A stretch of DNA of 64,000 nucleotides from Paralichthys olivaceus (taxonomy: Eukaryota; Chordata; Actinopteri; Pleuronectiformes; Paralichthyidae): assembly GCF_024713975.1 (NCBI RefSeq), contig NC_091094.1:27366501-27430500 (forward strand). Direction: 5' to 3'. Below, one piece after another: positions 33,233-46,133 of the stretch. The notes under the pieces are model-generated. The model had not been told where the DNA came from. It saw only the letters and a program-made list of their open reading frames with translations, and searched no databases. Both the position numbers and the translations under genes were made by a program. Every line of letters begins with the position of its first letter. Position 1 is the first letter of the stretch.

Positions 33233-33951
33233 TCTTTATGCCATGATGCTTTTATCAAACACAGTGAGGTCCACCTGCTTGCGACTCAACTTATGTGTCT
33301 CCATTTGATATATTGGGTTTCAGAGACGGTGGTTCCAAGGCTGGATGAAGACAGTCACACTTGAGATCGTTCACAATGAGGGTTTTTTGCAGATGGGGTG
33401 AAGAATTAGGGATGGCAACCTTTCCATTCGCTCTCAGGCAGAGTCACTGCTTTGCCTGTCACACTCAAGCTCAAGCCAAGGTCATGCAAGGCTCATCCCA
33501 GGGGTTTGAAAGGAGACAGCACCAAATAGAGGAACCTCCCAAATGGAAGCAGCATTACAGATTCTGAACTGCTTGTGGAACAGAAGATCATGATACCCTA
33601 TGGTTCTTTGCTTTCTTCAGACTGGGAGGGACTTGCAGCCCCTTGTGAAAGAAAAGTTCACAACTTTGAGGTTTGATGAGTTCTGTTCCACCAGTGAGGC
33701 AGTGTCCTCAAGAGGGACCCGGAGGACAGTCCAGTAGTAGTATTCATCCCAAGTGCGGTATACTCGGAGCATATATGAAACCTTTGCAAATTGAGGGAAC
33801 ACAAAGTTGCCAATTTAAGCCCTCAGTCCAGTTGACTAGAGTAGAAAGCCAGTTTAACAAACCATTTGTCATCATCTCCCCAACAGAAAGTGTACAATGC
33901 GATAAACATCAGAACAGCGTCACCCGATGGCCGAGCTTGCTATGAAATCAG

Positions 33952-34023
33952 TCCTCGTTAGTATAGTGGCAAGTATCTCCGCCTGTCACGTGGAAGACCG
34001 GGGTTCAATTCCCCGACGAGGAG
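33952..34023 (+). tRNA. tRNA-Asp (GTC), unit 13, T40 variant
   Basis: GTGGA form. Confidence 0.94.
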
Positions 34024-34322
34024 TCTATCGGTGTTTTCTGCTCAATTTCCACCACAGAGCAAATCAGAAGTAATGCTAGCTGTCAAGGGGAGGCTTTGAT
34101 CCAGATTGGGAGCCTATAACAACTATGAATGTTCTAACAGTGGGTCCTGGATAATAACAATTTCATAACACCCACACGCACCTTTGAATCTCTCTTCTGG
34201 AATCGCGCTCCTTGCAGCACATTCCTATCATTGGATTTGGCTCCTCCCAGAAAACCCATTATGGGAATCAGTGTTTATGGTGTATTTACCAGCCTCAGGC
34301 CCTGGGGGTCCACAGTATGTCA

Positions 34323-34395
34323 GTTTCTGTAGTGTAGTGGTTATCACCTTCGCTTAACACGCGAAAGGTCCCCAGCTCGAAACTGGGCAGAAACA
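34323..34395 (+). tRNA. tRNA-Val (AAC), short unit S4, C26 variant
   Basis: C26 form. Confidence 0.87.
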
Positions 34396-34848
34396 GCTAC
34401 CTCTGTCTCAATTCTTTGCCAGACAACGGTAATATCTGCATCTCTATTGATGTCGTTCACATTGAGTGCTTTTGGCAGATGTGGTGGCAACTTTGAGAAA
34501 TTTACGGATGGCAAACTTTCCATTAGCTCTCAGGCTGTCACTGCTTTGTCTGTCACGCTCAGGCCAAGGTCATACAGGGCTCATCCCAGGGATTTGAAAG
34601 GAGACACCAGCAAAGAGAGGAACCTCCCAAATGGAAGCAGCATTAGAGATTCTGCCCGAGAGAGATTCTGCCCGAGAGAGATTCTGCCCGAGAGAGATTT
34701 TGCCCGAGAGAGATTCTGCCCGAGGTATCCTATGCAGGTTGTTGCTTCTCTTTTTGAGAGATTTGGGACAGTAAGCTATTCCTCATTTTTCAATCAGTGT
34801 TTATGGTGTATTTACCAGCCTCAGGCCCTGGGGGTCCACAGTATGTCA
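34323..34848 (+). repeat. Short unit S4 (526 bp, Val-AAC only)
   Basis: Counterpart of S2 in the second higher-order repeat. Confidence 0.9.
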
Positions 34849-34921
34849 GTTTCTGTAGTGTAGTGGTTATCACGTTCGCTTAACACGCGAAAGGTCCCCA
34901 GCTCGAAACTGGGCAGAAACA
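34849..34921 (+). tRNA. tRNA-Val (AAC), unit 14
   Basis: Standard copy. Confidence 0.9.
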
Positions 34922-35383
34922 GCTACCTCTGTCTCAATTCTTTGCCAGACAATGGTAATATCTGCATCTCCATTGATGTCGTTCACAGTGAGTGCTTTTG
35001 GCAGATGTGGTGGCAACTTTGAGAAATTTACGGATGGCAAACTTTCCATTAGCTCTCAGGCTGTCACTGCTTTGTCTGTCACGCTCAGGCCAAGGTCATA
35101 CAGGGCTCATCCCAGGGATTTGAAAGGAGACACCAGCAAAGAGAGGAACCTCCCAAATGGAAGCAGCATTAGAGATTCTGCCCGAGAGAGATTCTGCCCG
35201 AGAGAGATTTTGCCCGAGAGAGATTCTGCCCGAGGTATCCTATGCAGGTTGTTGCTTCTCTTTTTGAGAGATTTGGGACAGTAAGCTATTCCTCATTTTT
35301 CACAAAGGACTCCTCCAATGGGAAAAAAGGAATGGGACCCAACGTGTATTAATGGGTCAGCAGAAGTGTCTTGTGCCACGGAG

Positions 35384-35456
35384 GTTTCTGTAGTGTAGTG
35401 GTTATCACGTTCGCTTCACACGCGAAAGGTCCCCAGCTCGAAACTGGGCAGAAACA
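35384..35456 (+). tRNA. tRNA-Val (CAC), unit 14
   Basis: Standard copy. Confidence 0.9.
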
Positions 35457-36175
35457 TCTTTATGCCATGATGCTTTTATCAAACACAGTGAGGTCCACCT
35501 GCTTGCGACTCAACTTATGTGTCTCCATTTGATATATTGGGTTTCAGAGACGGTGGTTCCAAGGCTGGATGAAGACAGTCACACTTGAGATCGTTCACAA
35601 TGAGGGTTTTTTGCAGATGGGGTGAAGAATTAGGGATGGCAACCTTTCAATTCGCTCTCAGGCAGAGTCACTGCTTTGCCTGTCACACTCAAGCTCAAGC
35701 CAAGGTCATGCAAGGCTCATCCCAGGGGTTTGAAAGGAGACAGCACCAAATAGAGGAACCTCCCAAATGGAAGCAGCATTACAGATTCTGAACTGCTTGT
35801 GGAACAGAAGATCATGATACCCTATGGTTCTTTGCTTTCTTCAGACTGGGAGGGACTTGCAGCCCCTTGTGAAAGAAAAGTTCACAACTTTGAGGTTTGA
35901 TGAGTTCTGTTCCACCAGTGAGGCAGTGTCCTCAAGAGGGACCCGGAGGACAGTCCAGTAGTAGTATTCATCCCAAGTGCGGTATACTCGGAGCATATAT
36001 GAAACCTTTGCAAATTGAGGGAACACAAAGTTGCCAATTTAAGCCCTCAGTCCAGTTGACTAGAGTAGAAAGCCAGTTTAACAAACCATTTGTCATCATC
36101 TCCCCAACAGAAAGTGTACAATGCGATAAACATCAGAACAGCGTCACCCGATGGCCGAGCTTGCTATGAAATCAG

Positions 36176-36247
36176 TCCTCGTTAGTATAGTGGCAAGTAT
36201 CTCCGCCTGTCACGTGGAAGACCGGGGTTCAATTCCCCGACGAGGAG
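36176..36247 (+). tRNA. tRNA-Asp (GTC), unit 14, T40 variant
   Basis: GTGGA form. Confidence 0.94.
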
Positions 36248-36546
36248 TCTATCGGTGTTTTCTGCTCAATTTCCACCACAGAGCAAATCAGAAGTAATGC
36301 TAGCTGTCAAGGGGAGGCTTTGATCCAGATTGGGAGCCTATAACAACTATGAATGTTCTAACAGTGGGTCCTGGATAATAACAATTTCATAACACCCACA
36401 CGCACCTTTGAATCTCTCTTCTGGAATCGCGCTCCTTGCAGCACATTCCTATCATTGGATTTGGCTCCTCCCAGAAAACCCATTATGGGAATCAGTGTTT
36501 ATGGTGTATTTACCAGCCTCAGGCCCTGGGGGTCCACAGTATGTCA

Positions 36547-36619
36547 GTTTCTGTAGTGTAGTGGTTATCACCTTCGCTTAACACGCGAAAGGTCCCCAGC
36601 TCGAAACTGGGCAGAAACA
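36547..36619 (+). tRNA. tRNA-Val (AAC), short unit S5, C26 variant
   Basis: C26 form. Confidence 0.87.
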
Positions 36620-37072
36620 GCTACCTCTGTCTCAATTCTTTGCCAGACAACGGTAATATCTGCATCTCTATTGATGTCGTTCACATTGAGTGCTTTTGGC
36701 AGATGTGGTGGCAACTTTGAGAAATTTACGGATGGCAAACTTTCCATTAGCTCTCAGGCTGTCACTGCTTTGTCTGTCACGCTCAGGCCAAGGTCATACA
36801 GGGCTCATCCCAGGGATTTGAAAGGAGACACCAGCAAAGAGAGGAACCTCCCAAATGGAAGCAGCATTAGAGATTCTGCCCGAGAGAGATTCTGCCCGAG
36901 AGAGATTCTGCCCGAGAGAGATTTTGCCCGAGAGAGATTCTGCCCGAGGTATCCTATGCAGGTTGTTGCTTCTCTTTTTGAGAGATTTGGGACAGTAAGC
37001 TATTCCTCATTTTTCAATCAGTGTTTATGGTGTATTTACCAGCCTCAGGCCCTGGGGGTCCACAGTATGTCA
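36547..37072 (+). repeat. Short unit S5 (526 bp, Val-AAC only)
   Basis: Counterpart of S3 in the second higher-order repeat. Confidence 0.9.
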
Positions 37073-37145
37073 GTTTCTGTAGTGTAGTGGTTATCACGTT
37101 CGCTTAACACGCGAAAGGTCCCCAGCTCGAAACTGGGCAGAAACA
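37073..37145 (+). tRNA. tRNA-Val (AAC), unit 15
   Basis: Standard copy in the second 1665-bp unit. Confidence 0.9.
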
Positions 37146-37575
37146 GCTACCTCTGTCTCAATTCTTTGCCAGACAACGGTAATATCTGCATCTCCATTGA
37201 TGTCGTTCACATTGAGTGCTTTTGGCAGATGTGGTGGCAACTTTGAGAAATTTACGGATGGCAAACTTTCCATTAGCTCTCAGGCTGTCACTGCTTTGTC
37301 TGTCACGCTCAGGCCAAGGTCATACAGGGCTCATCCCAGGGATTTGAAAGGAGACACCAGCAAAGAGAGGAACCTCCCAAATGGAAGCAGCATTAGAGAT
37401 TCTGCCCGAGAGAGATTCTGCCCGAGGTATCCTATGCAGGTTGTTGCTTCTCTTTTTGAGAGATTTGGGACAGTAAGCTATTCCTCATTTTTCACAAAGG
37501 ACTCCTCCAATGGGAAAAAAGGAATGGGACCCAACGTGTATTAGTGGGTCAGCAGAAGTGTCTTGTGCCACGGAG

Positions 37576-37648
37576 GTTTCTGTAGTGTAGTGGTTATCAC
37601 ATTCGCTTCACACGCGAAAGGTCCCCAGCTCGAAACTGGGCAGAAACA
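37576..37648 (+). tRNA. tRNA-Val (CAC), unit 15, A26 variant
   Basis: A26 form. Confidence 0.9.
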
Positions 37649-38366
37649 TCTTTATGCCATGATGCTTTTATCAAACACAGTGAGGTCCACCTGCTTGCGA
37701 CTCAACTTATGTGTCTCCATTTGATATATTGGGTTTCAGAGACGGTGGTTCCAAGGCTGGATGAAGACAGTCACACTTGAGATCGTTCACAATGAGGGTT
37801 TTTGCAGATGGGGTGAAGAATTAGGGATGGCAACCTTTCCATTCGCTCTCAGGCAGAGTCACTGCTTTGCCTGTCACACTCAAGCTCAAGCCAAGGTCAT
37901 GCAAGGCTCATCCCAGGGGTTTGAAAGGAGACAGCACCAAATAGAGGAACCTCCCAGATGGAAGCAGCATTACAGATTCTGAACTGCTTGTGGAACAGAA
38001 GATCATGATACCCTATGGTTCTTTGCTTTCTTCAGACTGGGAGGGACTTGCAGCCCTTTGTGAAAGAAAAGTTCACAACTTTGAGGTTTGATGAGTTCTG
38101 TTCCACCAGTGAGGCAGTGTCCTCAAGAGGGACCCGGAGGACAGTCCAGGAGTAGTATTCATCCCAAGTGCGGTATACTCGGAGCATATATGAAACCTTT
38201 GCAAATTGAGGGAACACAAAGTTGCCAATTTAAGCCCTCAGTCCAGTTGACTAGAGTAGAAAGCCAGTTTAACAAACCATTTGTCATCATCTCCCCAACA
38301 GAAAGTGTACAATGCGATAAACATCAGAACAGCGTCACCCGATGGCCGAGCTTGCTATGAAATCAG

Positions 38367-38438
38367 TCCTCGTTAGTATAGTGGCAAGTATCTCCGCCTG
38401 TCACGCGGAAGACCGGGGTTCAATTCCCCGACGAGGAG
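38367..38438 (+). tRNA. tRNA-Asp (GTC), unit 15
   Basis: C40 form. Confidence 0.95.
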
Positions 38439-38737
38439 TCTATCGGTGTTTTCTGCTCAATTTCCACCACAGAGCAAATCAGAAGTAATGCTAGCTGTCA
38501 AGGGGAGGCTTTGATCCAGATTGGGAGCCTATAACAACTATGAATGTTCTAACAGTGGGTCCTGGATAATAACAATTTCATAACACCCACACGCACCTTT
38601 GAATCTCTCTTCTGGAATCGCGCTCCTTGCAGCACATTCCTATCATTGGATTTGGCTCCTCCCAGAAAACCCATTATGGGAATCAGTGTTTATGGTGTAT
38701 TTACCAGCCTCAGGCCCTGGGGGTCCACAGTATGTCA

Positions 38738-38810
38738 GTTTCTGTAGTGTAGTGGTTATCACGTTCGCTTAACACGCGAAAGGTCCCCAGCTCGAAACTG
38801 GGCAGAAACA
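38738..38810 (+). tRNA. tRNA-Val (AAC), unit 16
   Basis: Standard copy. Confidence 0.9.
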
Positions 38811-39272
38811 GCTACCTCTGTCTCAATTCTTTGCCAGACAACGGTAATATCTGCATCTCCATTGATGTCGTTCACATTGAGTGCTTTTGGCAGATGTGGT
38901 GGCAACTTTGAGAAATTTACGGATGGCAAACTTTCCATTAGCTCTCAGGCTGTCACTGCTTTGTCTGTCACGCTCAGGCCAAGGTCATACAGGGCTCATC
39001 CCAGGGATTTGAAAGGAGACACCAGCAAAGAGAGGAACCTCCCAAATGGAAGCAGCATTAGAGATTCTGCCCGAGAGAGATTCTGCCCGAGAGAGATTTT
39101 GCCCGAGAGAGATTCTGCCCGAGGTATCCTATGCAGGTTGTTGCTTCTCTTTTTGAGAGATTTGGGACAGTAAGCTATTCCTCATTTTTCACAAAGGACT
39201 CCTCCAATGGGAAAAAAGGAATGGGACCCAACGTGTATTAGTGGGTCAGCAGAAGTGTCTTGTGCCACGGAG

Positions 39273-39345
39273 GTTTCTGTAGTGTAGTGGTTATCACGTT
39301 CGCTTCACACGCGAAAGGTCCCCAGCTCGAAACTGGGCAGAAACA
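39273..39345 (+). tRNA. tRNA-Val (CAC), unit 16
   Basis: Standard copy. Confidence 0.9.
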
Positions 39346-40063
39346 TCTTTATGCCATGATGCTTTTATCAAACACAGTGAGGTCCACCTGCTTGCGACTC
39401 AACTTATGTGTCTCCATTTGATATATTGGGTTTCAGAGACGGTGGTTCCAAGGCTGGATGAAGACAGTCACACTTGAGATCGTTCACAATGAGGGTTTTT
39501 GCAGATGGGGTGAAGAATTAGGGATGGCAACCTTTCCATTCGCTCTCAGGCAGAGTCACTGCTTTGCCTGTCACACTCAAGCTCAAGCCAAGGTCATGCA
39601 AGGCTCATCCCAGGGGTTTGAAAGGAGACAGCACCAAATAGAGGAACCTCCCAGATGGAAGCAGCATTACAGATTCTGAACTGCTTGTGGAACAGAAGAT
39701 CATGATACCCTATGGTTCTTTGCTTTCTTCAGACTGGGAGGGACTTGCAGCCCTTTGTGAAAGAAAAGTTCACAACTTTGAGGTTTGATGAGTTCTGTTC
39801 CACCAGTGAGGCAGTGTCCTCAAGAGGGACCCGGAGGACAGTCCAGGAGTAGTATTCATCCCAAGTGCGGTATACTCGGAGCATATATGAAACCTTTGCA
39901 AATTGAGGGAACACAAAGTTGCCAATTTAAGCCCTCAGTCCAGTTGACTAGAGTAGAAAGCCAGTTTAACAAACCATTTGTCATCATCTCCCCAACAGAA
40001 AGTGTACAATGCGATAAACATCAGAACAGCGTCACCCGATGGCCGAGCTTGCTATGAAATCAG

Positions 40064-40135
40064 TCCTCGTTAGTATAGTGGCAAGTATCTCCGCCTGTCA
40101 CGCGGAAGACCGGGGTTCAATTCCCCGACGAGGAG
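40064..40135 (+). tRNA. tRNA-Asp (GTC), unit 16
   Basis: C40 form. Confidence 0.95.
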
Positions 40136-40434
40136 TCTATCGGTGTTTTCTGCTCAATTTCCACCACAGAGCAAATCAGAAGTAATGCTAGCTGTCAAGG
40201 GGAGGCTTTGATCCAGATTGGGAGCCTATAACAACTATGAATGTTCTAACAGTGGGTCCTGGATAATAACAATTTCATAACACCCACACGCACCTTTGAA
40301 TCTCTCTTCTGGAATCGCGCTCCTTGCAGCACATTCCTATCATTGGATTTGGCTCCTCCCAGAAAACCCATTATGGGAATCAGTGTTTATGGTGTATTTA
40401 CCAGCCTCAGGCCCTGGGGGTCCACAGTATGTCA

Positions 40435-40507
40435 GTTTCTGTAGTGTAGTGGTTATCACGTTCGCTTAACACGCGAAAGGTCCCCAGCTCGAAACTGGGC
40501 AGAAACA
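40435..40507 (+). tRNA. tRNA-Val (AAC), unit 17
   Basis: Standard copy. Confidence 0.9.
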
Positions 40508-40969
40508 GCTACCTCTGTCTCAATTCTTTGCCAGACAACGGTAATATCTGCATCTCCATTGATGTCGTTCACATTGAGTGCTTTTGGCAGATGTGGTGGC
40601 AACTTTGAGAAATTTACGGATGGCAAACTTTCCATTAGCTCTCAGGCTGTCACTGCTTTGTCTGTCACGCTCAGGCCAAGGTCATACAGGGCTCATCCCA
40701 GGGATTTGAAAGGAGACACCAGCAAAGAGAGGAACCTCCCAAATGGAAGCAGCATTAGAGATTCTGCCCGAGAGAGATTCTGCCCGAGAGAGATTTTGCC
40801 CGAGAGAGATTCTGCCCGAGGTATCCTATGCAGGTTGTTGCTTCTCTTTTTGAGAGATTTGGGACAGTAAGCTATTCCTCATTTTTCACAAAGGACTCCT
40901 CCAATGGGAAAAAAGGAATGGGACCCAACGTGTATTAGTGGGTCAGCAGAAGTGTCTTGTGCCACGGAG

Positions 40970-41042
40970 GTTTCTGTAGTGTAGTGGTTATCACGTTCGC
41001 TTCACACGCGAAAGGTCCCCAGCTCGAAACTGGGCAGAAACA
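40970..41042 (+). tRNA. tRNA-Val (CAC), unit 17
   Basis: Standard copy. Confidence 0.9.
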
Positions 41043-41760
41043 TCTTTATGCCATGATGCTTTTATCAAACACAGTGAGGTCCACCTGCTTGCGACTCAAC
41101 TTATGTGTCTCCATTTGATATATTGGGTTTCAGAGACGGTGGTTCCAAGGCTGGATGAAGACAGTCACACTTGAGATCGTTCACAATGAGGGTTTTTGCA
41201 GATGGGGTGAAGAATTAGGGATGGCAACCTTTCCATTCGCTCTCAGGCAGAGTCACTGCTTTGCCTGTCACACTCAAGCTCAAGCCAAGGTCATGCAAGG
41301 CTCATCCCAGGGGTTTGAAAGGAGACAGCACCAAATAGAGGAACCTCCCAAATGGAAGCAGCATTACAGATTCTGAACTGCTTGTGGAACAGAAGATCAT
41401 GATACCCTATGGTTCTTTGCTTTCTTCAGACTGGGAGGGACTTGCAGCCCTTTGTGAAAGAAAAGTTCACAACTTTGAGGTTTGATGAGTTCTGTTCCAC
41501 CAGTGAGGCAGTGTCCTCAAGAGGGACCCGGAGGACAGTCCAGGAGTAGTATTCATCCCAAGTGCGGTATACTCGGAGCATATATGAAACCTTTGCAAAT
41601 TGAGGGAACACAAAGTTGCCAATTTAAGCCCTCAGTCCAGTTGACTAGAGTAGAAAGCCAGTTTAACAAACCATTTGTCATCATCTCCCCAACAGAAAGT
41701 GTACAATGCGATAAACATCAGAACAGCGTCACCCGATGGCCGAGCTTGCTATGAAATCAG

Positions 41761-41832
41761 TCCTCGTTAGTATAGTGGCAAGTATCTCCGCCTGTCACGC
41801 GGAAGACCGGGGTTCAATTCCCCGACGAGGAG
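41761..41832 (+). tRNA. tRNA-Asp (GTC), unit 17
   Basis: C40 form. Confidence 0.95.
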
Positions 41833-42131
41833 TCTATCGGTGTTTTCTGCTCAATTTCCACCACAGAGCAAATCAGAAGTAATGCTAGCTGTCAAGGGGA
41901 GGCTTTGATCCAGATTGGGAGCCTATAACAACTATGAATGTTCTAACAGTGGGTCCTGGATAATAACAATTTCATAACACCCACACGCACCTTTGAATCT
42001 CTCTTCTGGAATCGCGCTCCTTGCAGCACATTCCTATCATTGGATTTGGCTCCTCCCAGAAAACCCATTATGGGAATCAGTGTTTATGGTGTATTTACCA
42101 GCCTCAGGCCCTGGGGGTCCACAGTATGTCA

Positions 42132-42204
42132 GTTTCTGTAGTGTAGTGGTTATCACGTTCGCTTAACACGCGAAAGGTCCCCAGCTCGAAACTGGGCAGA
42201 AACA
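42132..42204 (+). tRNA. tRNA-Val (AAC), unit 18
   Basis: Standard copy. Confidence 0.9.
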
Positions 42205-42666
42205 GCTACCTCTGTCTCAATTCTTTGCCAGACAACGGTAATATCTGCATCTCCATTGATGTCGTTCACATTGAGTGCTTTTGGCAGATGTGGTGGCAAC
42301 TTTGAGAAATTTACGGATGGCAAACTTTCCATTAGCTCTCAGGCTGTCACTGCTTTGTCTGTCACGCTCAGGCCAAGGTCATACAGGGCTCATCCCAGGG
42401 ATTTGAAAGGAGACACCAGCAAAGAGAGGAACCTCCCAAATGGAAGCAGCATTAGAGATTCTGCCCGAGAGAGATTCTGCCCGAGAGAGATTTTGCCCGA
42501 GAGAGATTCTGCCCGAGGTATCCTATGCAGGTTGTTGCTTCTCTTTTTGAGAGATTTGGGACAGTAAGCTATTCCTCATTTTTCACAAAGGACTCCTCCA
42601 ATGGGAAAAAAGGAATGGGACCCAACGTGTATTAGTGGGTCAGCAGAAGTGTCTTGTGCCACGGAG

Positions 42667-42739
42667 GTTTCTGTAGTGTAGTGGTTATCACGTTCGCTTC
42701 ACACGCGAAAGGTCCCCAGCTCGAAACTGGGCAGAAACA
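42667..42739 (+). tRNA. tRNA-Val (CAC), unit 18
   Basis: Standard copy. Confidence 0.9.
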
Positions 42740-43457
42740 TCTTTATGCCATGATGCTTTTATCAAACACAGTGAGGTCCACCTGCTTGCGACTCAACTTA
42801 TGTGTCTCCATTTGATATATTGGGTTTCAGAGACGGTGGTTCCAAGGCTGGATGAAGACAGTCACACTTGAGATCGTTCACAATGAGGGTTTTTGCAGAT
42901 GGGGTGAAGAATTAGGGATGGCAACCTTTCCATTCGCTCTCAGGCAGAGTCACTGCTTTGCCTGTCACACTCAAGCTCAAGCCAAGGTCATGCAAGGCTC
43001 ATCCCAGGGGTTTGAAAGGAGACAGCACCAAATAGAGGAACCTCCCAGATGGAAGCAGCATTACAGATTCTGAACTGCTTGTGGAACAGAAGATCATGAT
43101 ACCCTATGGTTCTTTGCTTTCTTCAGACTGGGAGGGACTTGCAGCCCTTTGTGAAAGAAAAGTTCACAACTTTGAGGTTTGATGAGTTCTGTTCCACCAG
43201 TGAGGCAGTGTCCTCAAGAGGGACCCGGAGGACAGTCCAGGAGTAGTATTCATCCCAAGTGCGGTATACTCGGAGCATATATGAAACCTTTGCAAATTGA
43301 GGGAACACAAAGTTGCCAATTTAAGCCCTCAGTCCAGTTGACTAGAGTAGAAAGCCAGTTTAACAAACCATTTGTCATCATCTCCCCAACAGAAAGTGTA
43401 CAATGCGATAAACATCAGAACAGCGTCACCCGATGGCCGAGCTTGCTATGAAATCAG

Positions 43458-43529
43458 TCCTCGTTAGTATAGTGGCAAGTATCTCCGCCTGTCACGCGGA
43501 AGACCGGGGTTCAATTCCCCGACGAGGAG
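43458..43529 (+). tRNA. tRNA-Asp (GTC), unit 18
   Basis: C40 form. Confidence 0.95.
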
Positions 43530-43828
43530 TCTATCGGTGTTTTCTGCTCAATTTCCACCACAGAGCAAATCAGAAGTAATGCTAGCTGTCAAGGGGAGGC
43601 TTTGATCCAGATTGGGAGCCTATAACAACTATGAATGTTCTAACAGTGGGTCCTGGATAATAACAATTTCATAACACCCACACGCACCTTTGAATCTCTC
43701 TTCTGGAATCGCGCTCCTTGCAGCACATTCCTATCATTGGATTTGGCTCCTCCCAGAAAACCCATTATGGGAATCAGTGTTTATGGTGTATTTACCAGCC
43801 TCAGGCCCTGGGGGTCCACAGTATGTCA

Positions 43829-43901
43829 GTTTCTGTAGTGTAGTGGTTATCACGTTCGCTTAACACGCGAAAGGTCCCCAGCTCGAAACTGGGCAGAAAC
43901 A
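43829..43901 (+). tRNA. tRNA-Val (AAC), unit 19
   Basis: Standard copy; last unit of higher-order repeat copy 2. Confidence 0.9.
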
Positions 43902-44363
43902 GCTACCTCTGTCTCAATTCTTTGCCAGACAACGGTAATATCTGCATCTCCATTGATGTCGTTCACATTGAGTGCTTTTGGCAGATGTGGTGGCAACTTT
44001 GAGAAATTTACGGATGGCAAACTTTCCATTAGCTCTCAGGCTGTCACTGCTTTGTCTGTCACGCTCAGGCCAAGGTCATACAGGGCTCATCCCAGGGATT
44101 TGAAAGGAGACACCAGCAAAGAGAGGAACCTCCCAAATGGAAGCAGCATTAGAGATTCTGCCCGAGAGAGATTCTGCCCGAGAGAGATTTTGCCCGAGAG
44201 AGATTCTGCCCGAGGTATCCTATGCAGGTTGTTGCTTCTCTTTTTGAGAGATTTGGGACAGTAAGCTATTCCTCATTTTTCACAAAGGACTCCTCCAATG
44301 GGAAAAAAGGAATGGGACCCAACGTGTATTAGTGGGTCAGCAGAAGTGTCTTGTGCCACGGAG

Positions 44364-44436
44364 GTTTCTGTAGTGTAGTGGTTATCACGTTCGCTTCACA
44401 CGCGAAAGGTCCCCAGCTCGAAACTGGGCAGAAACA
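44364..44436 (+). tRNA. tRNA-Val (CAC), unit 19
   Basis: Standard copy. Confidence 0.9.
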
Positions 44437-45154
44437 TCTTTATGCCATGATGCTTTTATCAAACACAGTGAGGTCCACCTGCTTGCGACTCAACTTATGT
44501 GTCTCCATTTGATATATTGGGTTTCAGAGACGGTGGTTCCAAGGCTGGATGAAGACAGTCACACTTGAGATCGTTCACAATGAGGGTTTTTGCAGATGGG
44601 GTGAAGAATTAGGGATGGCAACCTTTCCATTCGCTCTCAGGCAGAGTCACTGCTTTGCCTGTCACACTCAAGCTCAAGCCAAGGTCATGCAAGGCTCATC
44701 CCAGGGGTTTGAAAGGAGACAGCACCAAATAGAGGAACCTCCCAGATGGAAGCAGCATTACAGATTCTGAACTGCTTGTGGAACAGAAGATCATGATACC
44801 CTATGGTTCTTTGCTTTCTTCAGACTGGGAGGGACTTGCAGCCCTTTGTGAAAGAAAAGTTCACAACTTTGAGGTTTGATGAGTTCTGTTCCACCAGTGA
44901 GGCAGTGTCCTCAAGAGGGACCCGGAGGACAGTCCAGGAGTAGTATTCATCCCAAGTGCGGTATACTCGGAGCATATATGAAACCTTTGCAAATTGAGGG
45001 AACACAAAGTTGCCAATTTAAGCCCTCAGTCCAGTTGACTAGAGTAGAAAGCCAGTTTAACAAACCATTTGTCATCATCTCCCCAACAGAAAGTGTACAA
45101 TGCGATAAACATCAGAACAGCGTCACCCGATGGCCGAGCTTGCTATGAAATCAG

Positions 45155-45226
45155 TCCTCGTTAGTATAGTGGCAAGTATCTCCGCCTGTCACGCGGAAGA
45201 CCGGGGTTCAATTCCCCGACGAGGAG
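45155..45226 (+). tRNA. tRNA-Asp (GTC), unit 19
   Basis: C40 form. Confidence 0.95.
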
Positions 45227-45525
45227 TCTATCGGTGTTTTCTGCTCAATTTCCACCACAGAGCAAATCAGAAGTAATGCTAGCTGTCAAGGGGAGGCTTT
45301 GATCCAGATTGGGAGCCTATAACAACTATGAATGTTCTAACAGTGGGTCCTGGATAATAACAATTTCATAACACCCACACGCACCTTTGAATCTCTCTTC
45401 TGGAATCGCGCTCCTTGCAGCACATTCCTATCATTGGATTTGGCTCCTCCCAGAAAACCCATTATGGGAATCAGTGTTTATGGTGTATTTACCAGCCTCA
45501 GGCCCTGGGGGTCCACAGTATGTCA

Positions 45526-45598
45526 GTTTCTGTAGTGTAGTGGTTATCACGTTCGCTTAACACGCGAAAGGTCCCCAGCTCGAAACTGGGCAGAAACA
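45526..45598 (+). tRNA. tRNA-Val (AAC), unit 20
   Basis: Standard copy. From here to the window end all units are 1697-bp C40-type units. Confidence 0.9.
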
Positions 45599-46060
45599 GC
45601 TACCTCTGTCTCAATTCTTTGCCAGACAACGGTAATATCTGCATCTCCATTGATGTCGTTCACATTGAGTGCTTTTGGCAGATGTGGTGGCAACTTTGAG
45701 AAATTTACGGATGGCAAACTTTCCATTAGCTCTCAGGCTGTCACTGCTTTGTCTGTCACGCTCAGGCCAAGGTCATACAGGGCTCATCCCAGGGATTTGA
45801 AAGGAGACACCAGCAAAGAGAGGAACCTCCCAAATGGAAGCAGCATTAGAGATTCTGCCCGAGAGAGATTCTGCCCGAGAGAGATTTTGCCCGAGAGAGA
45901 TTCTGCCCGAGGTATCCTATGCAGGTTGTTGCTTCTCTTTTTGAGAGATTTGGGACAGTAAGCTATTCCTCATTTTTCACAAAGGACTCCTCCAATGGGA
46001 AAAAAGGAATGGGACCCAACGTGTATTAGTGGGTCAGCAGAAGTGTCTTGTGCCACGGAG

Positions 46061-46133
46061 GTTTCTGTAGTGTAGTGGTTATCACGTTCGCTTCACACGC
46101 GAAAGGTCCCCAGCTCGAAACTGGGCAGAAACA
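46061..46133 (+). tRNA. tRNA-Val (CAC), unit 20
   Basis: Standard copy. Confidence 0.9.

Larger units (their letters stand above)
32625..45525 (+). repeat. 12,901-bp higher-order repeat, copy 2
   Basis: Unit order U13, S4, U14, S5, U15 (1665 bp), U16, U17, U18, U19, matching copy 1 in spacing and private variants. After 45525 the next unit (U20) is an ordinary 1697-bp unit, so there is no third copy. Confidence 0.93.
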
